This document shows, one piece after another, positions 33,787 to 42,972 of a stretch of 64,000 bases of DNA. The translations under genes and the position numbers were made by a program. The DNA is from Planctomycetota bacterium (lineage in GTDB: Bacteria > Planctomycetota > GCA-002687715 > DRQF01), in NCBI GenBank assembly GCA_020639295.1, contig JACKGY010000009.1:62001-126000 (forward strand), read 5' to 3'. The notes below the pieces were generated by a model, which searched no databases, was not told the origin of the DNA, and saw nothing but the letters and a program-made list of their open reading frames with translations. Numbering within the stretch: the stretch's first letter is position 1; each line of letters begins with the position of its first letter.

Positions 33787-35628
33787 ATGAAGGACGCGAA
33801 CGACCATCTCGTGGGCGGCCGCTTCGAGCTGCTGGAACGCCTCGATCGCGGCGGCCTCGCCCAGGTCTACCGGGCCTTCGACCACCAGGAGCGCAAGCTG
33901 GTGGCCCTGAAGACCCTCGACCCGCGCGGCCGGGCCGGGTCCAACGAGGATCTCGACCAGACCCGCGAACGCTTCCGGCGCGAGATCGCGATCCTCGGCC
34001 GGCTGGCCGCCTGTCCCCAGGTGGTGGACCTGGTGGCCGCCGACGCCGAGGCCCCCTTGCCCTGGTTCGCGATGGACTACGTCAGCGGGTCGAGCCTGCG
34101 CGTGCTCATCGACGAGGCCCCGGAGGGCCTGATCACCAAGCGCTACCTGCCGATCGCCCGGGCCCTGGTGGCGGGTCTGGCCGCGATCCACGCCGAACGC
34201 ATCGTCCACCGCGATCTGGCCCCGGACAACGTCGTGGTCACCAAGGCGCCCGACGGCGGCGTCGCCCTCAAGCTGCTCGACTTCGGCATCGGCAAGCCGC
34301 TCGGCGACGAGGGCGAACCGGTCACGCGCATGTCCACGATCATGGGCAAGCCGGCCTACCTGTCGCCGGAACAGACCCGCTCGGCCGCGGTGGACGAGCG
34401 CAGCGACGTCTACGCCCTCGGCGTGATCCTCTACGAGATGCTGGTGGGCCAGCGCCCGATCGAGGTGGCGGGCTTCGCGGAGATCGCCCGGGTCCGGCGC
34501 GAGGAGCCCCGCCCCCTGGCCGCCCATCCCGGCTCGAGCCGCGTGCCCGAGGAGCTGCGGGCCCTGATCATGCGCTGCCTGGCGAAGGAAGCCGCCGACC
34601 GGCCGGCGCTCGGCGAACTCGCCGAGGTCCTCGGCGAGGTGGAGCGACGGCTCGAGTCCGGCGAGGCCCTGTCGGCCGCCTTCACCGAATGGGAACTCTC
34701 CCGGCTCCGCGACGGCGGCGGCGAGGCCCGGGGCCTGCTGGCGCCGCGGGAACGCTTCGCCGGCCTGCGGGCCGAGTGGCTCCTGGGCGGCGGCGCCGAC
34801 CACGAGGTCTGGTTGGCCAGCGAGGACGGCCGCGAGGTCGCCCTCCAGCTCGTGCGTGGACCGGCGGCGGCCGGCTTCCTCGACGCCATGACCCGGCAGC
34901 AGGACCTCGACCACGCCAACATCCTCCGGGTCGAGGCCTGCGGCATCGAGGCCGAGATCGCCTGGGCCCGCCTGGAGCTGGTCCGCGGCTCCTCGCTGGC
35001 GCGGGTCCTCTTGGAGGAGGGCCGCATGGCCGCCGGGCGGATCCTCCAGATCGGCCAGGGCCTGCTCGATGCCCTCGTCGCCGCGGGCCGCCACCACGGC
35101 AGGTTGCGGCCCTCATCGGTCCTGCTCGACGAGTTCGACACGGTGAAGCTCACCGACTTCGGTTTCGGCCGGGGTCCGGAGGAGCTGGACCCTATCGTCT
35201 CGAAGGGCACCAATGCCGCCTGGAGCGCGCCCGAGCGCTTCCGGGGCCGGCCGGTCAGCGGCCCGGCCGAGGTCTACGCGGTCGGCTGCCTCCTGCACGC
35301 GATGATCACCGGCGAGCCGCCCTTCGAGGGCCCCGATCTCGCCCAGGCCTACCAGCACATGACCCTCTGCCCGCTGCGACTCCGGGACCGGCTGCCCGAC
35401 TTCGAGCCGCGCAAGCTGCTCAAGGTGGTCGATCGGGCCCTGGCCAAGAACCCGGCCGAGCGCTGGGCTTCGGTCGCCCAGCTCCGGTCCGCCTTCCAGG
35501 CCGCCTTCAGCGAGGCGAGGAGCGAGGAGAGCGGCGATCTGGCCGCCTTCCCCGAGAGCCCGCCGCCGGAATCGCCGCGAAGCTGGTTCCGGCGCCTGCT
35601 CGGCACGAAGGGCGGCCCGGAGGACTGA
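33787..35628 (+). CDS. Ser/Thr protein kinase with C-terminal pseudokinase domain
   Basis: The 613-residue protein has two kinase-like folds. The first (about residues 10-290) is complete: glycine loop, VALKTLD Lys, HRDLAPDNVVV catalytic loop, DFGIGKP and SPEQTRS. The second (about 325-585) keeps a DFGFGRG and APERFRGRP but has HGRLRPSSVLL where HRDxKxxN should be, so the catalytic Asp is missing; its glycine loop LGGGADHEVW and VALQLV also deviate. It is thus an active kinase joined to a pseudokinase, perhaps a regulator or scaffold. ATG at 33787 fits the domain start; the open frame upstream is non-coding. No transmembrane segment. Confidence 0.87.
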   Translation: MKDANDHLVGGRFELLERLDRGGLAQVYRAFDHQERKLVALKTLDPRGRAGSNEDLDQTRERFRREIAILGRLAACPQVVDLVAADAEAPLPWFAMDYVSGSSLRVLIDEAPEGLITKRYLPIARALVAGLAAIHAERIVHRDLAPDNVVVTKAPDGGVALKLLDFGIGKPLGDEGEPVTRMSTIMGKPAYLSPEQTRSAAVDERSDVYALGVILYEMLVGQRPIEVAGFAEIARVRREEPRPLAAHPGSSRVPEELRALIMRCLAKEAADRPALGELAEVLGEVERRLESGEALSAAFTEWELSRLRDGGGEARGLLAPRERFAGLRAEWLLGGGADHEVWLASEDGREVALQLVRGPAAAGFLDAMTRQQDLDHANILRVEACGIEAEIAWARLELVRGSSLARVLLEEGRMAAGRILQIGQGLLDALVAAGRHHGRLRPSSVLLDEFDTVKLTDFGFGRGPEELDPIVSKGTNAAWSAPERFRGRPVSGPAEVYAVGCLLHAMITGEPPFEGPDLAQAYQHMTLCPLRLRDRLPDFEPRKLLKVVDRALAKNPAERWASVAQLRSAFQAAFSEARSEESGDLAAFPESPPPESPRSWFRRLLGTKGGPED

Positions 35629-35730
35629 CCCACGGCGCTCGGCCCTTCCACGGACCGAGCCTCCGGGCGGCACGCGCGCGGAGCCGGCGACCACGTCCGG
35701 CTAGGGCGGAAGGCCTTTTTGGGCCGCCAC

Positions 35731-35759
35731 TAAACAAGATACCCAGCGCGACTTATGAT
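35731..35759 (+). promoter_or_regulatory. Sigma70-type promoter for the Ig-like membrane protein gene
   Basis: TAAACA (35731-35736) and TATGAT (35754-35759) are separated by 17 bases. The start codon with its GAAGGGGG ribosome site follows 65 bases later. This is one of the few AT-rich spots in the window. Confidence 0.6.
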
Positions 35760-35823
35760 GTTCCGAGTCGTCCCCGGCGAGGGGCCGGGTCGACGAGCAG
35801 CGGCCGATCACCGAAGGGGGCGC

Positions 35824-37863
35824 ATGAACGGCGGAGGCGGCGCATTGGCACTGAGGGCGATCGCGTTCCTGTTGCTGCTTCTGATCGGCTGGCGAGCCTG
35901 GCTCCTGGCCGACTACGGCGCCGTGGGGCGGACGCTGGACGAGGTCGAGGAGGATCATGAATCCGCCGCGCGGGCGCGGATGAGCCTGCTCGACATGACC
36001 GCCGATCAGCGGATGAGCGACAACCAGCGCAGCCGCTACGAATCGCTGCGGACGGCGGTCAGTCGCGAACTCCTGCTGGGCTCGGCGAAGTTGATCTGGC
36101 CCGACGGCGGTCGCCTCGATCTCGGCACCGCGATCCAGGCACCGCTCGGCGCGCCGGCGACCGGCGACCTCGAGCTGGTGATCGATGGCGCGAGCCTCGG
36201 GCGTTCGATCGCCGAGGTCACGATCGACTCGAAACCTGCCGTCGGCAGCGACCATCGCTACGTCATCCCGCTCGACCTCGACGCGGAACGTCCGGATCGC
36301 CGGGTCGAACTCTCGATCCTGCTCGAGGGCGCGCCCCGCCACGATCTGCGCCTCAACTTCCTCCGCGATCTCAATCGGCCGCAGGTCGAGTTCCGCAGCG
36401 ATCGTCGCGAACAGATCCCGGTCGAGGACGACGTGGTCGGGGTCGCGGCCGAGGAGAAGCTGCGGCTCGAGATCCTCGACGGCACCTTGCTGCGTGCGGC
36501 CGAGGTCAGCGTCGACGGCAACCTGGTCAGCCAGGCGACCAATCGGCGCGGGCTCGCCATCGCGCTGCCCGCGGAGGCGAATCCCGGCGCGGATCGGGTG
36601 ACGCGGGTGACGATCAGCGCCACGGACTGGTCGGGCAACGACCTGGAACGGAGCTTCGAGATCCGGCCGATCGAGCCCGAGGCACCGCGTCTGGTCGCGG
36701 CGACGCTGGACGGCCGGGACCTCCTCGGCGGCCCGGTCCGCTTCAACGGTGGCAGGGCCGAGATCGCATTCGAGGTCGAAGGCCGCAGCCGCGACGGCCG
36801 GCTCCTGGTCGCCATCGACGGTGAGGCCGAGGCGCGCGGCCTCGACCTCGGTCGGCCACCGCTCCGGCTCTCCTTCGATCTCGGGGCGGACAGGACGAGC
36901 ATCACCGGTACGCTGGCCGTGCTCCGCTACGGCCGCGAACTCGAACTGGGTCGCTTCACGGTCGAGCACGACGCCACCCTGCCCAGCGTCGAACTCGAGG
37001 ACGAGGGCGGCGTGGATCTCGCGGGTGATCTGCCCTTCCGCAAGATCGAGATCCACGAGGCGAAGGACTTCGAGCTGCGGATCGCCGACGAGGCCCTCGA
37101 TCTCACCCGCCTCAAGGTCGACCGCAAGGGCGGCGTCCGCACCCGGCCGCCGGTCCAGACCGCCGAGCGGGTCGCGCTACAGGTGTCGGTCCAGGGTCCG
37201 GGAAGCCTCGAGGTGGAGGCCTGGGACCTGGCCGGCAACCATGTCGGCAAGCGCTTCGAGTTCGCCCTCGTGCCCCGGTTCGCGGACGACGACGGCAAGG
37301 GACCGACGATCACCTTGCTCGCCGGCGGCCAGGCGCTCGATCCCCGGACCGACCACTTCTTCTGGCAGGCCGCGGACGATCTCGAACTCCGGATCGAGGA
37401 CGCGGGCGGCATCAAGCGCGCGAGCCTCGACCTGCGGGGTCTCGACGCGGCCGCGGCCCTGCCCGAGGACGATCGCGCCGAATTCCGGTTTCCGGTGAGC
37501 GTCACGGGCTCGCCGGCGGTCGAGGTGGCCGATCGTCAGGGCAACCTCAGCGCCGCGGGCTGGTCGGTGCAGGTGGTGAACGGGCCGGCGACCTTCGATC
37601 TCGACGAGGCGCGTCGTCGGGTCGGCAAGCTGCCGGTGGCGATCGGCTGGCGCCTCCAGGACGTCGTCCCCGAGAGCGCGCTGCGCTGCCGGCTGATCGG
37701 GCCCGACGGTAACGAGACGACACTGCCGACCGCCGGTCGACGAGCCGAGATCACCAGCGCGCCCGGGGTCGACGGCAGCTATCGTCTCGTCCTCGAGCTG
37801 TTGACGCCGAAGGGACCGGTGACGATCGCCGAGGATCGCCTGGAAGTGGCTTTGAAGCCCTGA
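35824..37863 (+). CDS. Single-pass membrane protein with Ig-like extracytoplasmic repeats
   Basis: The 679-residue protein begins with a membrane anchor (LRAIAFLLLLLIGWRAWLLA, about residues 10-30), a helical stretch to about 80, and then a long strand-rich region. At least three units end in a D-x-x-GN turn (ATDWSGNDLERSFEI, AWDLAGNHVGKRFEF, VADRQGNLSAAGW), a hallmark of bacterial Ig-like domains. No enzyme motif is present. ATG at 35824 is chosen for the GAAGGGGG site and anchor; the frame opens 69 bases earlier. Its neighbours are a kinase and an FHA protein, so a link to signalling is possible but not shown. Confidence 0.62.
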   Translation: MNGGGGALALRAIAFLLLLLIGWRAWLLADYGAVGRTLDEVEEDHESAARARMSLLDMTADQRMSDNQRSRYESLRTAVSRELLLGSAKLIWPDGGRLDLGTAIQAPLGAPATGDLELVIDGASLGRSIAEVTIDSKPAVGSDHRYVIPLDLDAERPDRRVELSILLEGAPRHDLRLNFLRDLNRPQVEFRSDRREQIPVEDDVVGVAAEEKLRLEILDGTLLRAAEVSVDGNLVSQATNRRGLAIALPAEANPGADRVTRVTISATDWSGNDLERSFEIRPIEPEAPRLVAATLDGRDLLGGPVRFNGGRAEIAFEVEGRSRDGRLLVAIDGEAEARGLDLGRPPLRLSFDLGADRTSITGTLAVLRYGRELELGRFTVEHDATLPSVELEDEGGVDLAGDLPFRKIEIHEAKDFELRIADEALDLTRLKVDRKGGVRTRPPVQTAERVALQVSVQGPGSLEVEAWDLAGNHVGKRFEFALVPRFADDDGKGPTITLLAGGQALDPRTDHFFWQAADDLELRIEDAGGIKRASLDLRGLDAAAALPEDDRAEFRFPVSVTGSPAVEVADRQGNLSAAGWSVQVVNGPATFDLDEARRRVGKLPVAIGWRLQDVVPESALRCRLIGPDGNETTLPTAGRRAEITSAPGVDGSYRLVLELLTPKGPVTIAEDRLEVALKP

Positions 37864-37898
37864 GTTGGGGACGAGGGCCGGGACCGGACGAAGAGTTC

Positions 37899-37928
37899 TT
37901 GCCCCATCGGCCACGATCGAACTAAACT
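37899..37928 (+). promoter_or_regulatory. Candidate promoter for the FHA-domain gene
   Basis: TTGCCC (37899-37904) and TAAACT (37923-37928) are 18 bases apart and lie 42 bases before the ATG at 37971. Confidence 0.45.
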
Positions 37929-37970
37929 CGTCCGTCGCGCCTTGATCTTGTGGAAACCGAGAGTCGCTTC

Positions 37971-38465
37971 ATGCGTGTCGTGATCGATCACAAGTCGGGC
38001 AGCCACTCCGGGCAGCGGGAGGTCTTCGAGCGCGAGAGCGTCCTCATCGGCCGCGGGCAGCCGAACGACGTGGCCCTCGACCCCTTCCGGGACCCGACCG
38101 TCTCGGCCCAGCATGCCGAGATCCGCTTCGAGGACGCGGGCTACGTCCTCTATGACATGGGCAGCCTGAACGGCACCTACCTGAACGGCGCCGTCGTGCG
38201 CCGGGCGTCGCTCAACGATGGCGACGAGATCGGGCTCGGCCTGAGCGGCCCGCGGCTCACCGTGTCGATCGATGGCGCCGGTCCGCGCCCGGCCCGGGTC
38301 GCCGGCGAGCGGGGACGACCGGCGAGCGGCAGCACCTCCCTCGAGCAGGAGCAGATCCGCTTCGACGAGCCCGTGGTCAGCCGGAGCCCCGCGCTCTACA
38401 TCGTGATCGGCGTGCTCGTCGTCGCCCTGGTCGCCCTCCTCTTCTGGTGGCTCGGGAGCCGCTGA
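37971..38465 (+). CDS. Tail-anchored FHA-domain protein
   Basis: The 164-residue protein has one FHA phosphothreonine-binding domain (residues about 22-90: VLIGRGQPNDVAL, SAQHAEIRFE and MGSLNGTYLNG, so the Arg, Ser-x-x-His and Asn-Gly residues are all present), a polar linker, and a C-terminal membrane helix (YIVIGVLVVALVALLFWWL) with no signal peptide. The FHA domain therefore faces the cytoplasm at the membrane. It lies among Ser/Thr kinases and is probably a reader of their phosphorylation. ATG at 37971 is preferred; a GTG seven codons upstream is possible. Confidence 0.85.
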   Translation: MRVVIDHKSGSHSGQREVFERESVLIGRGQPNDVALDPFRDPTVSAQHAEIRFEDAGYVLYDMGSLNGTYLNGAVVRRASLNDGDEIGLGLSGPRLTVSIDGAGPRPARVAGERGRPASGSTSLEQEQIRFDEPVVSRSPALYIVIGVLVVALVALLFWWLGSR

Positions 38466-38467
38466 CC

Positions 38468-38473
38468 CATAAT
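38468..38473 (+). promoter_or_regulatory. -10-like CATAAT just before the GT-C-like gene
   Basis: CATAAT starts three bases after the FHA stop codon and ends eight bases before the ATG at 38482, which has no ribosome site. A leaderless transcript would result. Confidence 0.4.
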
Positions 38474-38481
38474 CGGTTCCG

Positions 38482-40044
38482 ATGCAACGCGCCAGTCAGC
38501 TCCTCGCCACGGCCTTCATCCTTCTCCTGCTCGGCTGCCACGTCGCCTGGCGCGCCGAACCCTGGGACAACTCGCTCGGCGGCGTGAACGGCGGCGCCTA
38601 CTACGGCTACGCCTGCAAGGGCCTCGCGGCCCACGGCTTCTTCGCCAAGCGGATGCTGGGACCCGAGCTCTTCCACCGCGACGATCCGGCGATCTGGCGC
38701 CCCTACGCCAATCATCCCGGCACCGGCTACTTCTTCCTCTACCCGGCCTACCTCCACCTCGGTCGCGACGAGGCCTCCCTACGCTGGGCCATGCTGGGCA
38801 TGCTGGGCTTCAGCCTGGTGATGGTCTGGCTCGGCCTGCGTCGGGTCGCCCGGCCCGAGGTCACGGCCGCGACGCTCATGCTCCTCAGCTCGCTGCCGCT
38901 CCTCTACCAGTACGGCAACATGGTCGACATCCCCCTGCTCTGCCTGGCGATGGCGCCGATCACGCTGGCGCGCTGGCGGGCCTGGCGTGACGCAGGGCGC
39001 GGCTACCTCGGCTACTTCGCCCTCGCCTTCCTGGCCGGTTTGACCGACTGGTTCGCCTACTTCCTGGTGCCGGGCATGTGGTTGATCGACCTGTTCGAGA
39101 GCGGTCGGGCCGGCGAACGACTCCGTCGCGCCTTCCTGATCGGCCTGCCCTTCGGCATCTCCCTGGTCGTGGTGGGCGCCTGGCTGGTCTGGGCCCGCGG
39201 CGGCCTCGAGAACCTCGCGGACCACGCGCATCGACTGCTGCTCGCCTTCGACGGCAAACAGATGCAGCAGCAATCCGACATCCACCGGGCGCTCGCCGGC
39301 AAGGAACCGCCCTTTTTCCCGAGCCTCGGCGGGCACCTGCTCCGGACCGTCGGCATTCCGGTCCTCGCCCTCGCCGGCCTCGGGCTGCTCCGCGCGCTCG
39401 CCGGCGGCCTGAGGAGCCCGCTGGCCAAGGTCGCGGTGGCGGGGCTCGTCGCGGGCGCCCTGCCGGCCTTCGCCTTCCGCAGCCACGCGGCGAAGCACGA
39501 GTTCTGGTTCCTGATGGGCAGCGTCTTCTTCGCGCTCCTGGCCGCCGGCGCGCTCTTCGGCTTCGAGCGCGACCGCGAGGCGCCCCGGCGCCCTCTCGGC
39601 GTCGCCCTCCTGGTCCTGCTCGCCGCGGTCGCCGGCTACTCGGCCTGGCGCGGGGTCGGCTTCCATGCCTCCTACCGCACGGAGGCCTTCCGCGATCGGG
39701 GTCGGGCGATGGCGCGGATCTTCGGCTCCCGCGATTTCGTGATGAGCTCGCTCAGCCTCGCCGCCGACCGCTTCTACGTCGACGCGGTGATGATTCCGGG
39801 CGTGCGCACGCGGGCGTCCTACGACTTCCTGCGTGAGGCCTTCCGGCCCCATGCCGGCTCCTTCGACCGCGTCTTCATCCTCTGGGATCCGGCCGAGACG
39901 GCCGACACCTTCTGGCTCCGCGACCCGAGCCCGGAGGGGCGACTGCCCTACCTGGTACGCAAGCTGCCCGAGCCGATCCGCCTGGGCGGCGGCGACTTCT
40001 ACCTGCTCGAACTGGATCCGAAGGGCTTCTTCGCCGCGCCCTGA
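38482..40044 (+). CDS. Polytopic membrane protein, GT-C (family 39-like) glycosyltransferase candidate
   Basis: The 520-residue protein has about nine to eleven hydrophobic segments, for example QLLATAFILLLLGCHVAW, AMLGMLGFSLVMVWLGL, GYFALAFLAGLTDWFAYF, FLIGLPFGISLVVVGAW, FWFLMGSVFFALLAAGALF and LGVALLVLLAAVAGYSAW. The first loop contains EPWDNSLGGVNGGAYYGY, where the Asp could be the catalytic residue of a GT-C enzyme that uses a polyprenyl-phosphate sugar. The C-terminus is a 110-residue soluble domain. The general fold suggests ArnT/PMT-like transferases, but sequence motifs alone do not prove activity. Convergent with the kinase gene to its right. Confidence 0.62.
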   Translation: MQRASQLLATAFILLLLGCHVAWRAEPWDNSLGGVNGGAYYGYACKGLAAHGFFAKRMLGPELFHRDDPAIWRPYANHPGTGYFFLYPAYLHLGRDEASLRWAMLGMLGFSLVMVWLGLRRVARPEVTAATLMLLSSLPLLYQYGNMVDIPLLCLAMAPITLARWRAWRDAGRGYLGYFALAFLAGLTDWFAYFLVPGMWLIDLFESGRAGERLRRAFLIGLPFGISLVVVGAWLVWARGGLENLADHAHRLLLAFDGKQMQQQSDIHRALAGKEPPFFPSLGGHLLRTVGIPVLALAGLGLLRALAGGLRSPLAKVAVAGLVAGALPAFAFRSHAAKHEFWFLMGSVFFALLAAGALFGFERDREAPRRPLGVALLVLLAAVAGYSAWRGVGFHASYRTEAFRDRGRAMARIFGSRDFVMSSLSLAADRFYVDAVMIPGVRTRASYDFLREAFRPHAGSFDRVFILWDPAETADTFWLRDPSPEGRLPYLVRKLPEPIRLGGGDFYLLELDPKGFFAAP

Positions 40045-40052
40045 ACGGGATC

Positions 40053-40072
40053 GCCGCCGGTCAGCCGGCGGC
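40053..40072. terminator. Hairpin between convergent GT-C-like and kinase genes
   Basis: GCCGCCGG (40053-40060), loop TCAG and CCGGCGGC (40065-40072) form a perfect 8-bp stem. The loop contains the stop codon of the leftward kinase gene. No T run follows. Confidence 0.4.
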
Positions 40073-41659
40073 GCCGCCGAACTCGAAGCGCATCGAGGAG
40101 GAGCCGACGCGGATGATGTCGCCCGACTTCAGGGCGCGCTTGCCGCTGACCCGCTCCTCGTTCAGGAAGGTGCCGTTGGTGGAATTCAGATCCTCCACCG
40201 TGAAGCCACGGCCATCGAAGGTGATGGTCGTGTGGTGGCGCGAGATCTCGGGATCGTGGGGTCGGATGTCGAGCCGGAGATCGCGACCGATGCGCGACAC
40301 CGGGCGCAGACCGAAGCGACGGCCCTTGTCGGGCCCGGAGATCACCACCAGGTAGGCGTTGAGCTCCGAATTCTCGGTCATGGTCGCCGGCTTGTTGCTG
40401 CGGTACTGGTCGGCGAAGGGGATCGTGTCCTCGAACTCGGGGATCGAGGAATCCTCCTGATCGAAGCCGCTGACGCTCGACTCCTCTTGGGTCGCCGCCG
40501 CCGGCGCCATGGCCGGCGCGGCCTGCAGGTGCCGACGCGGTCGCGGCAGCATGAAGTAGAGCAGGAAGGCGACCAGGAGGCCGACGCCACCGCCGAGACC
40601 GTAGATCAGCCCGGGCGAGGTCTTGCCCAGCTCGTCCGGGAACCAGGTCGGCGCCAGGTGGGCGCTGCCGAGGGCGATGATCAGCGCGGTCGCGGCGATC
40701 GCGGCGCGGATCCCCACCGGCAGACCACCGGTTCCGGTCTCCCGGGTGGCGACCTTGGGGCCGAGGTCCTTGAGATCGTCGATCTTCACGTAGCGCGTCA
40801 TCGCCCGCCCCGAGGGGATCACGATGTCGCGGTTGATCAGGTCCGGGAAATTGCGGGCCAGATCGCGACGGAACTCCTTGGCCGACTTGTAGCGGTCCTT
40901 GGGGTTCTGCGCGATCGACTTCATCACGATGCGCTCGAGCTGGGGCGGCAGCGGCTTGTAGGCCGTGGGCGGCGTCGCCTTGCCCTGGCAGACCCGGAGC
41001 GCGAAGTCGCGTAGCGGCTCGTCCTCGCGCTCGTACTCGAAGGGCTTGTGCGAGGTGAGCATCTCGTAGAAGGTCACGCCGAGCGCGTAGACGTCGGTCT
41101 TGATCGAGACCACGCCCTGGGAGATGAACTCCGGCGCCATGTAGAGCGTCGTGCCCAGCACGAATCCCTTGCGGGTGAGATTCTGACCGCCCACGACCTT
41201 GGTGATGCCGAAGTCGGTGAGCTTCGCCTGGCCCTCGGAGTTGATCAGGATGTTGTTCGGCTTCAGGTCACGGTGGATGTAGCCGTGGTTGTGGCTGAAG
41301 TCGATCGCGTCGAGGACGTTGTAGAAGATCGGCACGGCGTAGCGCGGCGGCACCGCGCCCATGGTCTTGATCAGATCCTCGACCGAGCCCTGATCCATCA
41401 GCTCGAGAACGAGGTAGTGGTAGCCGTCCTTGTAGATGTAGTCGTAGAAATCGACGATGTGCGGGTGCTTGAGCTTCTTCAGCGCTTCGGCCTCGAGGAC
41501 GAAGCGCTTCTCGAGGCTGTCCTCACCGGCGACGCTGGGCTTCAGCATCTTGATCGCCACGGCCTCGCCGTTCGGACCCTCACCCTTGAAGACGAAGGCA
41601 TGGCCACCGTCGCCGATTTCCTGGGTGATCGTGTACTTGCCGACTCGCGTGCCGATCAT
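40061..41659 (-). CDS. Ser/Thr protein kinase with two membrane segments and C-terminal FHA domain
   Basis: The 532-residue protein has a complete Hanks-type kinase domain (about residues 8-265: IGDGGHAFVFKG loop, VAIKML Lys, HRDLKPNNILI, DFGITKVV, APE in YMAPEFIS), two adjacent hydrophobic segments (IRAAIAATALIIALGSA and LGGGVGLLVAFLLYFML, about 310-375), a linker, and a C-terminal FHA domain (RIGRDLRLDIRPHDPEISRHH, DLNSTNGTFLNEE). Unlike PknB there is no PASTA region; both kinase and FHA face the cytoplasm, so the FHA may bind its own phosphothreonines. It follows the PP2C gene after three bases on the same strand, forming a kinase/phosphatase pair. Confidence 0.92.
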   Translation of the reverse strand: MIGTRVGKYTITQEIGDGGHAFVFKGEGPNGEAVAIKMLKPSVAGEDSLEKRFVLEAEALKKLKHPHIVDFYDYIYKDGYHYLVLELMDQGSVEDLIKTMGAVPPRYAVPIFYNVLDAIDFSHNHGYIHRDLKPNNILINSEGQAKLTDFGITKVVGGQNLTRKGFVLGTTLYMAPEFISQGVVSIKTDVYALGVTFYEMLTSHKPFEYEREDEPLRDFALRVCQGKATPPTAYKPLPPQLERIVMKSIAQNPKDRYKSAKEFRRDLARNFPDLINRDIVIPSGRAMTRYVKIDDLKDLGPKVATRETGTGGLPVGIRAAIAATALIIALGSAHLAPTWFPDELGKTSPGLIYGLGGGVGLLVAFLLYFMLPRPRRHLQAAPAMAPAAATQEESSVSGFDQEDSSIPEFEDTIPFADQYRSNKPATMTENSELNAYLVVISGPDKGRRFGLRPVSRIGRDLRLDIRPHDPEISRHHTTITFDGRGFTVEDLNSTNGTFLNEERVSGKRALKSGDIIRVGSSSMRFEFGGAAG

Positions 41660-41662
41660 GGT

Positions 41663-42745
41663 TCAGTAGCGACCGATCCAGAACTGAAGAAGCAGGAGGA
41701 CCAGCACCTCGGCGCCGATCAGCCAGAACCAGGCCCTGTTGGCGGCCCCGAGGAGACCGTCGCCGCCGGCCCTCGGCACGCGCGCCGTGGTGGCGTTGCC
41801 GAAGCCCGAGTCGAGGACCTTCTGGATCGCCATGTGACTGGTTCGCGGTCTCGGACTTCCCTCGGCGGTGTCCGCCTCCGAGTCGTCGAGCAGCGCGGGA
41901 TCGAGATCCTCGCGCTTGATGATGGGCGTCCGGTCGGCGTTGGCCTGAGCCCGTCGGGCCGCGTCGAGCTTCGCCAGCTCCGGGTCCTCCTCGGGGATCT
42001 CGTTGATGCGGATCACCGCGACCGTGATGTTGTCGTCGCCGCCCCGCTTGTTGGCCAGGTCGATCAGGATCTCGCAGGCCTTCTCCGGTTCGTTCTTGCG
42101 GACGATCTCGCCCACCTCGTCGAGCTTGACCAGGTTGCTGAGGCCGTCGCTGCACATGGCGAAGATGTCGCCACGTTCGATCGTCCGGTGGTTGTAGTCG
42201 ATCTCCAGGCGCTGTGACATGCCGACGCAGCGGGTGATGATGTTCTTGTCCGGGTGCCCCTCGGCCTGCTCGGGGGTGAGCAGACCGATGTCGATCAGCT
42301 CGTTCAGGTAGGTGTGATCACGGGTGACCTGGGCGTTCTCGTGGCCGCGGAACATGTAGCAGCGCGAGTCGCCGAGGTGAGCCACCATCAGGGAATCACC
42401 GCGGATCAGGGTGTTGACGCAGGTGGTCCCCATCTCGCGGAGCTGGGGATTCGACTCCTGCTTCTTCTTGACCGCCTCGTTGCCGGCCAGGATGGACTCC
42501 TCGAGCAGATCCTGCATGGCCTGCAGCTTCGAGGCCTTGAAGGTCGAGACCATGGCGTCGGCGGCGGTATGGCTGGCGATCTGCCCGCCCGAATGGCCAC
42601 CCATGCCGTCGGCGACGACGACCAGGGCGCCCTTTCTCTTCTCCTCCTCGGGCCCGGAGGGCAGGCAGACGCCGAAGTGGTCCTGGTTCTCGCTCCGGAC
42701 CATGCCGACGTGCGTCTTGATGGCGATCTCGACCTTGTCCGTCAT
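41663..42745 (-). CDS. PP2C-family Ser/Thr phosphatase with C-terminal membrane anchor
   Basis: The 360-residue protein contains the PP2C metal-binding motifs in order: SENQDHFGV near residue 19, VADGMGGHSGGQ near 48, LGDSRCYMF, CSDGLSNLV and GGDDNITVAVIRI, so the two-metal site is intact. After a polar linker a C-terminal membrane helix follows (FWLIGAEVLVLLLLQFWI). It is a membrane-tethered Stp1-type phosphatase opposing the kinase encoded next. ATG at 42745 is preferred to the upstream extension because GGAGGAGAG precedes it and the phosphatase fold begins at once. Confidence 0.92.
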   Translation of the reverse strand: MTDKVEIAIKTHVGMVRSENQDHFGVCLPSGPEEEKRKGALVVVADGMGGHSGGQIASHTAADAMVSTFKASKLQAMQDLLEESILAGNEAVKKKQESNPQLREMGTTCVNTLIRGDSLMVAHLGDSRCYMFRGHENAQVTRDHTYLNELIDIGLLTPEQAEGHPDKNIITRCVGMSQRLEIDYNHRTIERGDIFAMCSDGLSNLVKLDEVGEIVRKNEPEKACEILIDLANKRGGDDNITVAVIRINEIPEEDPELAKLDAARRAQANADRTPIIKREDLDPALLDDSEADTAEGSPRPRTSHMAIQKVLDSGFGNATTARVPRAGGDGLLGAANRAWFWLIGAEVLVLLLLQFWIGRY

Positions 42746-42972
42746 GCTCTCCTCCGATCCGGAGTCCGCGGGCCGACGGGCCGGCTTTCGCGCCCGTCCG
42801 AGCAGGCGCGTTCCGACCCGATCCGTCCGGATCCGGCTCCAGACCTCATCCGCGCCGGCCGCACTCGCGGACCGGGGCGGGCATTCGATCGCGGCTAGGT
42901 TGTCCCGCGCCGGGTCCCCTGTCAAGGGGATGGGGGCCTAAGCCTCTTCCATTCATGGCTTTCGGATCAGGG

